In this document: piece by piece, positions 9,583 through 19,053 of the stretch
Layout of the letters: every line of letters begins with the position of its first letter
Position numbering within the stretch: position 1 is the stretch's first letter
Assembly: GCA_021823685.1 (NCBI GenBank)
Contig: JAKANL010000008.1
Location: 1-50,943 of the forward strand
Direction: 5' to 3'
DNA: 50,943 nucleotides
Origin: a bacterium
Lineage (GTDB): Bacteria > Babelota > Babeliae > Babelales > UBA12409
Position numbers and translations under genes: made by a program
Notes under the pieces: model-generated
What the model was told of the DNA's origin: nothing
Seen by the model: only the letters and a program-made list of their open reading frames with translations
Databases searched by the model: none

Positions 9583-9601
9583 TGAGTACATTATCGTAAA
9601 A

Positions 9602-10606
9602 TTACTTGCCTACCCCGCAGTACTGAACTGCCGCGTCATCGACAACTTTAAGTAATTCAGCTTGGCGTTTTTCATCGGTAACATATTTTTTAAGCCATTT
9701 TTTTAGATCGTTTACACCGGCGTCGATATTGCGTCGCCACTGGACCGGATCATGCAAATAGAAACCCTTAAGCGGGTTCGTTACGTTTGGCTGTTCAATC
9801 AGGCTGACGAGAGCCAATCGTCCATCTTGCAAAAAGACGAGTCCTGGCCGTTGGTCTGAATGCAACGTTGCCCACAACCCGCACTCGAAAATAGCACGCA
9901 AAACTTCGCCTAACTGATCTTCGGTTATATTTTGGGCATATTTTTTGAACTGCTCCTCGCTGGCAATTGCAAGTTCTTCCTGAATAACGATCGAATTTTT
10001 ATCGTTAAGAGGCTTGCCATCGTCGGCTACGCGTTTAACATATATTTTTGGAAGATAGAAATACCGCCATACTTTTTTCTGCCCAGCCTTTAAATACAAA
10101 TGATACATTACCAATGGACTTATCGTTTGATACGTAACCGCCGGGACCAGCTTATTTAAATCGGGATTGCTGTCCCAGTATTTTTTGTTCGGCCAAAACC
10201 CATTGGCAACCACACTGCCCACCACTCTTGATTCAGCTCCGCTGACCCAAATTACATAGGACGCAATACCCGGTATCTTGAAAACATAGTTGCTTCGAGC
10301 GGGAACTACCACAATCGCCCCGGTTTTTTCAAGATCTTTGAGCCACTTCTGATTGGCTTCATGCTGCTTATCAGCATCAGCTAACGCGAAATTTTGTATG
10401 ACCAACCGCGAAATTAACTCAGGTTGCCCGCATAACCATTTACCAACGAGCCCACTAACCTCATCGGATAATTGCGGTAAATCCCTACTAATATAATCGA
10501 GGTAAGCGTTTGCGATAGGCGTAGATAACGCCTCACGCTGTTCCGTAGCCGCCAAACCACAAGTAACCCCCAGCAACACAAATAAGAAAGCTCTCCTGAT
10601 CATCAT
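9602..10606 (-). CDS. Secreted protein with degenerate protein-kinase-like fold (tentative)
   Basis: Signal peptide MMIRRAFLFVLLGVTCGLAA; 'ITEDQLGEVLRAIFECGLWATLHSDQRPGLVFLQDGRLALVSLIEQP' resembles a kinase catalytic loop/DFG segment. Confidence 0.45.
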   Translation of the reverse strand: MMIRRAFLFVLLGVTCGLAATEQREALSTPIANAYLDYISRDLPQLSDEVSGLVGKWLCGQPELISRLVIQNFALADADKQHEANQKWLKDLEKTGAIVVVPARSNYVFKIPGIASYVIWVSGAESRVVGSVVANGFWPNKKYWDSNPDLNKLVPAVTYQTISPLVMYHLYLKAGQKKVWRYFYLPKIYVKRVADDGKPLNDKNSIVIQEELAIASEEQFKKYAQNITEDQLGEVLRAIFECGLWATLHSDQRPGLVFLQDGRLALVSLIEQPNVTNPLKGFYLHDPVQWRRNIDAGVNDLKKWLKKYVTDEKRQAELLKVVDDAAVQYCGVGK

Positions 10607-10673
10607 AATCTCCTTGAAAATTCAGGCATCTCACCTACCGTCCAGTATAGGCTAAACGCCCTCCAAAACGCAA

Positions 10674-11663
10674 TCAATCTTTATCAAAGATCGTTTTTAA
10701 ACACGCCAGTGATCCAACCATGGCACTCGCTTCGTAAGGCACCACAACCAATTTATCGTTTTTACCGTCCATGAGCACTGGCAATGTCTTGACGTACTGC
10801 ATGGCAATAGCATACGCGGTCGCGTCACCACCACCAATAGCTTCTTTTATTTGTTTAAGCGCCTGGGCTTCGGCTTGCGCAATCTTCAAGCGAGCTTCCG
10901 CCTCGGCTTGTGCGTTGATAACACGCGCTTGCGCCTCACCCTCAGCACGCAAAATTTGCGATTGCTGGTGACCTTCGGCTTGCAAAATCTGCGCACCTTT
11001 GGTGCCCTCGGCCTCCAAAATCAATGCACGGCGATCGCGCTCGGCACGCATTTGTTTCTCCATGGCAACTTTAATATCTTGCGGCGGATTTACCTCTTGC
11101 AATTCAACACGATTGATTTTAACGCCCCATTTATCCGTCGCCTCGTCTAAAATAATGCGCAACTTTTCATTAATGCGATCACGCGATACCAATGATTCGT
11201 CCAAATCTAACGACCCGATCACGTTGCGCAAGGTTGTTTGTGTCAATTTTTCAATTGCTTCCGGCAAATTAGCAACCTCGTAGACGGCAGCTCGTGGGTC
11301 GGTAATTTGATAATACAAAAGCGCGTTGATCTCCATAGTTACGTTATCTTTGGTAATCACATTTTGCTTGGGGAAATCATACACCGCTTCGCGCATATCG
11401 ATATACGTAATCGCCTGTGTTTGGCGGTAATAACGTTCTGGACCAACGGCACGAACAAACGTCCACAAAACCATTCTTGGGCGTTCGATAAAGGGCACGA
11501 TAACATGCAAGCCGGGAGCCAAGGTTCTGTCGTAGCGCCCCAAGCGCTCGATAACAACGGCTTCAGCCTGCGAAACCAAGCGCACTGCTTTGATAGTAAT
11601 CGTCAACAAAAACAGTGCTGCAAAAAGAGCACAAAAGATAACGGCCATACTTACTGGTTCCAT
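10674..11663 (-). CDS. SPFH/Band 7 (stomatin/QmcA-like) membrane protein
   Basis: VSQAEAVVIERLGRYDRTLAPGLHVIVPFIERP; VITKDNVTMEINALLYYQITDPRAAVYEV; alanine/glutamate-rich coiled-coil C-terminus. Confidence 0.95.
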   Translation of the reverse strand: MEPVSMAVIFCALFAALFLLTITIKAVRLVSQAEAVVIERLGRYDRTLAPGLHVIVPFIERPRMVLWTFVRAVGPERYYRQTQAITYIDMREAVYDFPKQNVITKDNVTMEINALLYYQITDPRAAVYEVANLPEAIEKLTQTTLRNVIGSLDLDESLVSRDRINEKLRIILDEATDKWGVKINRVELQEVNPPQDIKVAMEKQMRAERDRRALILEAEGTKGAQILQAEGHQQSQILRAEGEAQARVINAQAEAEARLKIAQAEAQALKQIKEAIGGGDATAYAIAMQYVKTLPVLMDGKNDKLVVVPYEASAMVGSLACLKTIFDKD

Positions 11664-11674
11664 TGAAGACTCCT

Positions 11675-12139
11675 TTACGAAGTTATTTCTTTAACAATGA
11701 CATGACACCCCTGCACGCGCAGGACTTCAATACAACCCCCTTGCAAAATCGTTTCGGCCCCCAGGGCCCGCGCCGACCAAATATGCCCATCAATTTTTGC
11801 CTGGCCAGTAATATGCGGCGCAATCGTTTTAATCACCACCCCGCGTTTACCAACAAGGGCATCAACGTTAGTCGCATGATGGCGATATCGCTTAGGATGT
11901 AACAGCCATTTAAACAACACAAAAAACGCAACAACCATCGCACAAAAAACGAGTATTTGGTGCCACGGTTCACCCAGCCAAAAGGATACAACGGCAGTAA
12001 TAAGCGCGGCACAGGCAAATGATAAAAAATAAAACAGGCTGACGCTTATTAATTCGACAAGAAAGAAAAGAAGGGCAACAATGAGCCATATAAAAAGAGC
12101 CATAATGCACCTGTCTCCAAGATCATTAGACAGATCCAT
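11675..12139 (-). CDS. NfeD-like membrane protein; start likely internal (MALFIWLIVALLFF)
   Basis: TM segments then OB-like 'ALVGKRGVVIKTIAPHITGQAKIDGHIWSARA'; adjacent to the SPFH gene as expected. Confidence 0.88.
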   Translation of the reverse strand: MDLSNDLGDRCIMALFIWLIVALLFFLVELISVSLFYFLSFACAALITAVVSFWLGEPWHQILVFCAMVVAFFVLFKWLLHPKRYRHHATNVDALVGKRGVVIKTIAPHITGQAKIDGHIWSARALGAETILQGGCIEVLRVQGCHVIVKEITS

Positions 12140-12180
12140 TATAGCACAAAAAACGTATGGTGAGAATCGCGCAGAACGTT

Positions 12181-12642
12181 CTATACGCCCCCAATAAAGG
12201 TAACATTTTTAAGCGGTGTTATTTCCGGAGTACCCTCATCATCAAGCGTCAGCGCCAACGATGGCGTATCACTTGTCGGACAATAGGCTTGATACGTTTT
12301 ATTTTCGGGAAGCGTACTTTGTGAACCTCGCCAATAGATGATTGATTGAGGCATCATATCACCATCGCATGCCCCCGAAGGTTCAGGCCCATACTCAACA
12401 AAAATAGTCTCTCCGTCACCCTTAAGCGTTGAGATGTAAAATTTCTTCTGATCCGCCAAGTTCATCCAGCGCTCCAGCCGTTCCTCAGACTGTGGGAAAA
12501 TAAGCATGCTGTAATCTTCGGCAGGTACATAGACCTTATAAATCGATTCTTGCGAGGTATTTTTAATCAACGAAAGGTACAGCGGAACCTTGGCGCAAAG
12601 CCCGGTACTTATGATAATAAGGGGCAACATCTTTTTTATCAT
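12181..12642 (-). CDS. Hypothetical secreted protein
   Basis: Signal peptide MIKKMLPLIIISTGLCA; no family recognised. Confidence 0.65.
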   Translation of the reverse strand: MIKKMLPLIIISTGLCAKVPLYLSLIKNTSQESIYKVYVPAEDYSMLIFPQSEERLERWMNLADQKKFYISTLKGDGETIFVEYGPEPSGACDGDMMPQSIIYWRGSQSTLPENKTYQAYCPTSDTPSLALTLDDEGTPEITPLKNVTFIGGV

Positions 12643-13265
12643 GGTTTTTTCCCTTCTTTTAACTGCGCATTGCTAACTTCATCGCGATCCAAAACGCTTG
12701 CATTGTGATGGTCAACAAATCGTATGCCTGTATTGGTAATTTGAACGCCAATATAAGAATTTTTGAACGCGCAATAACGTATTTTATGAGATGCTTGGCA
12801 ATCTTTGGCCGCATCAAGCGATTGTTCATCGCCGGTTAGTATGATCGCGTAAGGCCCCTCCATCCAACTTTGCACGCAATCACCGCTTGACTTAATGCCG
12901 CCCTTAATGAAAAATGTTTGCGCCGAAGGATCTTTGCACGAAGGAGCTATCTTCACCTGCACACCAAAACCATCGCGATCCCGCAACAAAATCTCCATTT
13001 CCCCTTTTTCGCCTTTATTTAACTCCAAAACTGGCGCCCAATTCACCGACTCCATCACCACCGAACGGCTCATTGGATCTAATGCACGCTCACGATAAAA
13101 AACCGTGTAGTGATAATCTGATTTATTCTCAAACGTCAACAAACTGAGCGATACCGCGCCTTCCTCACCGCGTCCGCCTTGTGCCGACAATTTGCCAATC
13201 TCGCCACGTATGCCAAAAGAAAGTAAAATTAAAAATACTCCCGGCCCTCTCAACAATACATTCAT
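12639..13265 (-). CDS. Hypothetical secreted protein, overlaps the next gene by 4 nt
   Basis: Hydrophobic N-terminus MNVLLRGPGVFLILLSFGI; ATGA overlap with 12181..12642. Confidence 0.65.
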   Translation of the reverse strand: MNVLLRGPGVFLILLSFGIRGEIGKLSAQGGRGEEGAVSLSLLTFENKSDYHYTVFYRERALDPMSRSVVMESVNWAPVLELNKGEKGEMEILLRDRDGFGVQVKIAPSCKDPSAQTFFIKGGIKSSGDCVQSWMEGPYAIILTGDEQSLDAAKDCQASHKIRYCAFKNSYIGVQITNTGIRFVDHHNASVLDRDEVSNAQLKEGKKP

Positions 13266-13375
13266 AAAAAGCCCCCCGTTAATTCAAATATCAAATTTTA
13301 TAATAATCCAATCACAACAAAAAACACAATAATATACTAGTAATTGGGCAAAAAAGCTGAAAAATTCAGTTTTTA

Positions 13376-15247
13376 TTAAGCGCTGTGCAATGCCCGGTCA
13401 ACTGCACGGACAATCGCAGCAGCGTCGATACCAGCCCATGCAAGCAATTGCTTTGTGTCGCCCGAACGCGCGATACCTGGTACGGCTAAACAATCGATCG
13501 ATATATCAGCTCCACGCAAAGCATATGTAACCGCTTGTCCCAAGCCACCCTGAACATAATGATCTTCGACGGTGATAACACGCAAGTTGCACCTGCGTGC
13601 GTGCTCCAGCAGTCCAGCCGCATCGAGCGGCTTAACGCTGTAGGCATCAATGACGGAAATGGTTATGCCACGCTCACGTAATTGCTCATGAGCAATCAAC
13701 GCTTCAGGGACCGTTACACCAGTTGCAATAACAAGCACACGATCCTGATCGCTGGCGCGCAACACATGAAAACCTCCGATAGTAAAACGCGTTGAGGCAT
13801 CATAAATAACCGGCGTTGCCGCACGCATGACACGCAGGTAACTGATTCCCTGTGCATAGGTGGCCGCCAATCCGGTCAAGTAGTGGGCGCTTACGGCGTC
13901 GCATGGATTCAACACCACACTTTCTTGCAGCGCACCCATAAGAGCAATATCTTCAAGCGCCATTTGAGATGGCCCATCGCTCCCAACGGCAACCCCGGCA
14001 TGCGAACCGACGACCCGTAACGGAGCATGCGAAATGGCAGCCATGCGTAATTGGTCATAGGCACGCGTTACAAAAGCCCCAAACGTTGTAACAAATGGAG
14101 AGTCGCCAAGCGCACTCATGCCCAATGCTGATGCAACCATATGCTGTTCGGCGATAAAACACTCAAAAAAACGTTCGGGAAATCTTTTTGCAAAAAGTTC
14201 GGTACGCGTCGAATTGCTCACTTCGGCATCCAGGCAAACCGCCTCCGGCATCAACGCGCCAATGGTGCACAACGCGTTACCAAAAGCCTCGCGTGTCGCA
14301 ATCATATCGCCTTTGGTGTAGACGGGAGCAGGCAATGTCGCGGTAAATCGTGCTGCTGGCGCGCGTACCAACGACTTGGCCGAAGCAACGCTTTTTACTT
14401 CGCCAGGCTGCCAGCTCGACACAAAAAATCTTTTTTTAAGCTCATCGCGCAATTCTGGCAATTCTTCTGGATTAAAAGCTTTGCCATGAAAACCATTTAT
14501 GTTTTCAGCACGCGCAATTCCGAACCCTTTAACAGTACGGGCCACAATAATTTTTGGTTTTTTTACACGTCTGGTACGCGCACGCTTAAACACTTTTTGC
14601 AATTGCTCAACATCATGCCCGTCAACCAGATAAACCTGCCAACCAAAAGCCTTAAATTTACGCGCAATAGCTTCAATATGTGTGCCATCAATCGTTTGAC
14701 CACGCTGACCAAGCGAGTTTGCATCAACTATCGCAATAAGATTGGCGCACGTGTTATATGCGGCCAACTCAACGGCTTCCCACACGTTACCTTCACTGAG
14801 TTCGCTGTCACCCAACAAAACGTAGGTGTAAAATGGTAACGATAAACGGCGTGCGTGGAGCGCCATACCAACACCAACCGAAAGCCCCATACCTAATGAC
14901 CCGGTTGCAACATCAATCCATGGGCACCGAGGCGTAGGATGCCCCTCTAACGACGAATCAAAGGTCCGCATGGCCAATAACTCATCGCGACTGATCAATC
15001 CCAATTGTTGAAATGCGGCAAATAAAATCGGTGCGGCATGCCCCTTGGACAAAATAAATCGATCGTTATTTGGATTATCAGGATGCAACCAATCCGTTCG
15101 TAGCGCATCAAAAAAGAGTACGGCCATGATATCAGCAGCTGAAAGACACGAGGTCGGATGCCCAGAGCCAGCGGCAGTCGTTGATTCGATCGATAACAAA
15201 CGCAATTGGTATGCTTTATGAGCCAAGAAATCGCGATTAATCTTCAC
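13376..15247 (-). CDS. tkt: Transketolase
   Basis: GSGHPTSCLSAADIMAVLFFDALR; LGDSELSEGNVWEAVELAA; EAVCLDAEVSNSTRTELFAKRFPERFFECFIAEQHMV; DGPSQMALEDIALM. Confidence 0.95.
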   Translation of the reverse strand: MKINRDFLAHKAYQLRLLSIESTTAAGSGHPTSCLSAADIMAVLFFDALRTDWLHPDNPNNDRFILSKGHAAPILFAAFQQLGLISRDELLAMRTFDSSLEGHPTPRCPWIDVATGSLGMGLSVGVGMALHARRLSLPFYTYVLLGDSELSEGNVWEAVELAAYNTCANLIAIVDANSLGQRGQTIDGTHIEAIARKFKAFGWQVYLVDGHDVEQLQKVFKRARTRRVKKPKIIVARTVKGFGIARAENINGFHGKAFNPEELPELRDELKKRFFVSSWQPGEVKSVASAKSLVRAPAARFTATLPAPVYTKGDMIATREAFGNALCTIGALMPEAVCLDAEVSNSTRTELFAKRFPERFFECFIAEQHMVASALGMSALGDSPFVTTFGAFVTRAYDQLRMAAISHAPLRVVGSHAGVAVGSDGPSQMALEDIALMGALQESVVLNPCDAVSAHYLTGLAATYAQGISYLRVMRAATPVIYDASTRFTIGGFHVLRASDQDRVLVIATGVTVPEALIAHEQLRERGITISVIDAYSVKPLDAAGLLEHARRCNLRVITVEDHYVQGGLGQAVTYALRGADISIDCLAVPGIARSGDTKQLLAWAGIDAAAIVRAVDRALHSA

Positions 15248-15388
15248 AAAAGTTCCCGCATCTTTATACCCAAAGTATCACCGACCAGCATACCGATGAA
15301 AAAAATATGAAGTCAATTCACCGTGTGCCAATAACTTGCTACCCAAGACCCGCTGCGCTAGAGTTAGTAAGATGACAAAGGAGAGGTC

Positions 15389-16468
15389 ATGATAAAAAGC
15401 ACATATATATTGATTGTAATATCGCTGCTCGTAATAATAACCAGCCAAGAATATGGCAAACAAAGACAACGGTTTTTTGGCGTTTATAAAGATCCACTAC
15501 TCGCAACATTATTTAACGGAAATCGATGCGAAAAATGTCAGTTAAGTGACTATGATTTAGTAAACACCGATTTAGTTGAAGCAGATTTTCGCGAAACCTC
15601 CCTTGATCATGCCGACTTTCTTCTTGCAGATCTACGCCAAGCAAATTTTTACAGGGCAACGCTCAATCATGCCCGTTTGGCATACGCATCACTCTCGCTG
15701 GCCAACTTACAAGAAGCGCTAGCATTTCAAGCCAATTTTGATTATGCAGAACTCACCAAAGCAAATTGTTCACACTGTGATGCATCTTTTGCTTCGTTTC
15801 TTGGAGCTATTGCCATTAGCTCAAATTTTAGCAACGCCATACTTGTCGGCGCCAACATGCAACAAGCGAATTTTAGACTTTCCAATTTTAGCGGCGCTGA
15901 TCTATCTGAAGCCATTTTAACCTACGGACATGTCAGCGGATCTAATTTTTCGAAAGCCAACCTCCTTTACGCCAAAATGAGCAAAAGCACCATACGTGCA
16001 ATTGATGGGAGAAACGCCAATTTTTCACACGTAAATTTCAGGCGTTCAGATTTACACCGCGCCAATTTTACGCAGGCAACTATGCGCCACGCATTTTTTG
16101 AGCGCGCCCGCGCAACAACGGTTAATTTCAAAAATGCCGATTTAACGTACGCATCTTTCATTGAATGCGATTTACGGGGGGCCATTTTTACCGGAGCAAA
16201 ACTTGATTTCGCAGATTTCACGGATGCCATTCTTATCGGAGCCACCGACTTTAACCCCGACAATCCAAACATTATATTATGTCGCACAGTCATGCCGGAC
16301 GGATCGACATATACGCGCAAATGCCGCACCGTAGAACCACTGCCCATTTCAATACAAAAAACGCTTCCCGTAACACCGCTGATCTCGCCGATAACACCAG
16401 AAAAAACAACAAACCGCAATCCATCAAATGCACAACTCATCATACAAAAAACCACCATCGGGGCATAA
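15389..16468 (+). CDS. Pentapeptide-repeat protein with N-terminal signal/anchor
   Basis: Many A(D/N)(L/F)xx repeats: ADFLLADLRQANFYRATLNHARLAYASLSLANLQEAL... ANFRRSDLHRANFTQATMRHAFF. Confidence 0.92.
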   Translation: MIKSTYILIVISLLVIITSQEYGKQRQRFFGVYKDPLLATLFNGNRCEKCQLSDYDLVNTDLVEADFRETSLDHADFLLADLRQANFYRATLNHARLAYASLSLANLQEALAFQANFDYAELTKANCSHCDASFASFLGAIAISSNFSNAILVGANMQQANFRLSNFSGADLSEAILTYGHVSGSNFSKANLLYAKMSKSTIRAIDGRNANFSHVNFRRSDLHRANFTQATMRHAFFERARATTVNFKNADLTYASFIECDLRGAIFTGAKLDFADFTDAILIGATDFNPDNPNIILCRTVMPDGSTYTRKCRTVEPLPISIQKTLPVTPLISPITPEKTTNRNPSNAQLIIQKTTIGA

Positions 16469-16480
16469 TTACGCGTTATC

Positions 16481-17329
16481 GTGCCATCAAATTTTGCTAT
16501 AATTGTTGTTATGGCAAAATTTTTAATCGACAAAATATACCGCAAGATATTGCACGCCGTTTATCTACAGATATTACTGTCGTTTGTTTATCTGCCCATT
16601 TTGATCGCGTGGGGTCTGCCCATATCGTGGGTATGTTTATTCAGCAACTTACTACTCACCCCATGGCTTGCAACTTTTTTATTCTTGGCAACACTTCTCA
16701 TCCTGTGCGATGCATGCTGCATCCCTCACGCGTGGCTATGCAGACTCTTTGACCATTTTTCTACATGGTGGCTTACCGTTATGCACTGGAGCAAACCGGA
16801 ATGGCTTACGGGGTTTGAACGCCCACAGTTCTGGTTGCTCATCGTCACGGTAGCCATTGGTTTGGCACTGGCCATTACCCTTAAAAAATATCTTGTTGAA
16901 TGGCGTATTATAGCATCACTTTGCGTATTGAGCACCCTCTTGCAAAGCTACCAATACGCACGCCAGGAACCCGCAGCAATCGTAACCTATCGCACAAATC
17001 CCGTGACCATACGAAAACAAACTGACGGTCTGCTGGTGACAATCTCGCCGGGCAATTCGCGCACTACATATTTTATGCGATGGTATTTTCGCACCTTGCG
17101 GCCCTATTTATATCGGCAGTTTGGAACCGCAACGATTAAGCAACTCATTTTGCGATATCCAACGCAAAGCCTAGCGAACGAGATCTTCCAACAACGGTTA
17201 CGCCTAAACTATCAACAACTTTCTGTTGTGCGTAATAACCGCAAGACGCTTTGCTCTCAAATTATTGCGCCAACAAGCGACGCGCCTGCTTTTTGTACAG
17301 TTCAACCTGCGGCTGGTCGTACGCATTAA
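16481..17329 (+). CDS. Membrane protein resembling the C-terminal part of a ComEC/Rec2 competence domain; likely start 16511
   Basis: LQILLSFVYLPILIAWGLPISWVCLFSNLLLTPWLATFLFLATLL resembles the ComEC segment before and through '(S)NLLxxP'. No beta-lactamase domain follows. Confidence 0.4.
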   Translation: MPSNFAIIVVMAKFLIDKIYRKILHAVYLQILLSFVYLPILIAWGLPISWVCLFSNLLLTPWLATFLFLATLLILCDACCIPHAWLCRLFDHFSTWWLTVMHWSKPEWLTGFERPQFWLLIVTVAIGLALAITLKKYLVEWRIIASLCVLSTLLQSYQYARQEPAAIVTYRTNPVTIRKQTDGLLVTISPGNSRTTYFMRWYFRTLRPYLYRQFGTATIKQLILRYPTQSLANEIFQQRLRLNYQQLSVVRNNRKTLCSQIIAPTSDAPAFCTVQPAAGRTH

Positions 17330-18539
17330 CGCCCACAATTTCAGCAAGCAATACGGTTTGTATCATGCACATTTGCAGGTAATACCCAACACTTTGCACG
17401 TCATAGCAATCTAACGCAACATGCACATATGGCTTGCCCTGCTGTTCGTAAGCGAGGCAAACGCTCTCAAATAAAATTTCTAATAACTGAGCATATGATT
17501 TACCGTTAACCATCGGCAGTAATTGCGTTGTTGCATGGCAATGCTCAGATGATTCCCATTGCGCAATGGTTATAAATGTTGTCTGCTGCGCAATAACGCC
17601 ACCTAAATAAAGCTGCACGATTGAGTGTAAGTCTGATGTCCCAACCGAAACTGTCGGCACAAGATTGTTCGTAAACGGTGCTCGATATCGCTTACCCAAA
17701 CTTTCACCAATGAGCTGTCGCTGCCATAATCCAAGCGCATTAAGCGGCGCACCAAATAAAAAAAGATCCCATAAAAAATTGCCCTTGCGCAATTGTTCGG
17801 CAACAAAGCTGGCGGTCAAAAAAGAATCATGATTTAACCAATCCTGCATGTATTCATCAACGCATAATCGAGCGCCGGCGCATAAATCATTAATCGATAA
17901 CCCGGCCATTGCAGCAGCAAAAAGCGCCACAGGCGATAACACCGACCAGCGGCCACCAACAGCGCCAGGAATATGCAGAACTGCGCAGCCAAATTTTTGC
18001 GCCCATGTGTCCAGTGGAGAACCAACGTCAGTAGTTACCACGATGAAATCAGCCGCTCGGTTGCCGTGCTGTTTTTGTAACACCGCAAGCCAGCGCTCAA
18101 GAAGAACAACGGTTTCCAACGTATTACCCGATTTACTTACAACGTTCACCAACGTGCGCTGAGGATCACAACCAACTTCCTGGACCCATTGCACGGGATC
18201 AAATGATTCGGCAAAAATAATACGTAATTTTTTGGCATATTTTGCATGAAACAGTTCACATAATGCTCGCGTTCCCAACGATGAGCCACCAATACCAACC
18301 ACAACAAGCGTATCAACTGACAGAGTATCTTTTTGTGCTACGCACGCCTTGATCTGCTCATGTATAACATCATCATATGCCGCATTAATAAAACCATCTG
18401 AATTTGCATAAGCGGAAGACGTATTGCGTGCTGCATAAACGGCTCGCAAGCGCTCATAAAGAGCGGCAAGCGCCTCTCTATATCGTTGGCCAAGAGCAGA
18501 GGCCTCAAAATCAGGTGAAAAGGTAACGCGCAAGGACAT
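17262..18539 (-). CDS. pgi: Glucose-6-phosphate isomerase
   Basis: VVVGIGGSSLGTRALCE; VVSKSGNTLETVVLLERW; GGRWSVLSPVALFAAAMAG; HSIVQLYLGG. Confidence 0.95.
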   Translation of the reverse strand: MSLRVTFSPDFEASALGQRYREALAALYERLRAVYAARNTSSAYANSDGFINAAYDDVIHEQIKACVAQKDTLSVDTLVVVGIGGSSLGTRALCELFHAKYAKKLRIIFAESFDPVQWVQEVGCDPQRTLVNVVSKSGNTLETVVLLERWLAVLQKQHGNRAADFIVVTTDVGSPLDTWAQKFGCAVLHIPGAVGGRWSVLSPVALFAAAMAGLSINDLCAGARLCVDEYMQDWLNHDSFLTASFVAEQLRKGNFLWDLFLFGAPLNALGLWQRQLIGESLGKRYRAPFTNNLVPTVSVGTSDLHSIVQLYLGGVIAQQTTFITIAQWESSEHCHATTQLLPMVNGKSYAQLLEILFESVCLAYEQQGKPYVHVALDCYDVQSVGYYLQMCMIQTVLLAEIVGVNAYDQPQVELYKKQARRLLAQ

Positions 18540-18655
18540 AAAATTTTCCCCTCAAACAATCGGTTCATTGAGGCCTACTGTAGCACGAAATTGTGTTTAT
18601 TGATACGTATGATATACTGGTAGTAGAAGCGTTTTACACAATAAGGAGTTATCGA

Positions 18656-19030
18656 GTGAATTACACGAAAGCATTTCTATTAGCAATTATTGGGGCGATT
18701 TTTTCAGCAACCGCAAAAGTTGAACACCTCAAGCAAGTCGAACCTCTCGATGGATATATACGCAACCACGAGCGCATCATTGTCAAAATAGGTCGTCCGG
18801 CGTGCACACATTGCCAACTGATCGCACCAAAATTCAGCGCCAATTCTGAAAAATATAAATCGGTTTTCTTTCTCGAAGTAAATGTCGATGAGCACGAAGC
18901 ACTTGCCGACAGGTACAATGTTTTTCAATTACCTACCTTTATCACCTTCAAAAAAGGTGTTAAAATTGCTCAGTGGACGGGCCCTGATGCTGGCAAACTT
19001 GTCCGCGAACTTGAAAATTTAACTAAATAA
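18656..19030 (+). CDS. Secreted thioredoxin-fold protein (CTHC active site), GTG start
   Basis: SD aaggag then GTG at 18656; signal peptide NYTKAFLLAIIGAIFSATA; IIVKIGRPACTHCQLIAPKF...YNVFQLPTFITFKKG. Confidence 0.85.
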   Translation: MNYTKAFLLAIIGAIFSATAKVEHLKQVEPLDGYIRNHERIIVKIGRPACTHCQLIAPKFSANSEKYKSVFFLEVNVDEHEALADRYNVFQLPTFITFKKGVKIAQWTGPDAGKLVRELENLTK

Positions 19031-19053
19031 AACCATACAGGAGTTACTTTATT

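Noticed and set aside
14141-14839. 232-aa plus-strand ORF inside transketolase
   Set aside because: Antisense to the highly conserved tkt; no family resemblance.
15967-16545. 192-aa minus-strand ORF antisense to the pentapeptide-repeat gene
   Set aside because: Long antisense frame is explained by the repetitive codon pattern of the pentapeptide repeats; no independent coding signal.
18593-18655. Upstream extension of the CTHC thioredoxin ORF
   Set aside because: The SD (aaggag) and signal peptide place the start at GTG 18656.
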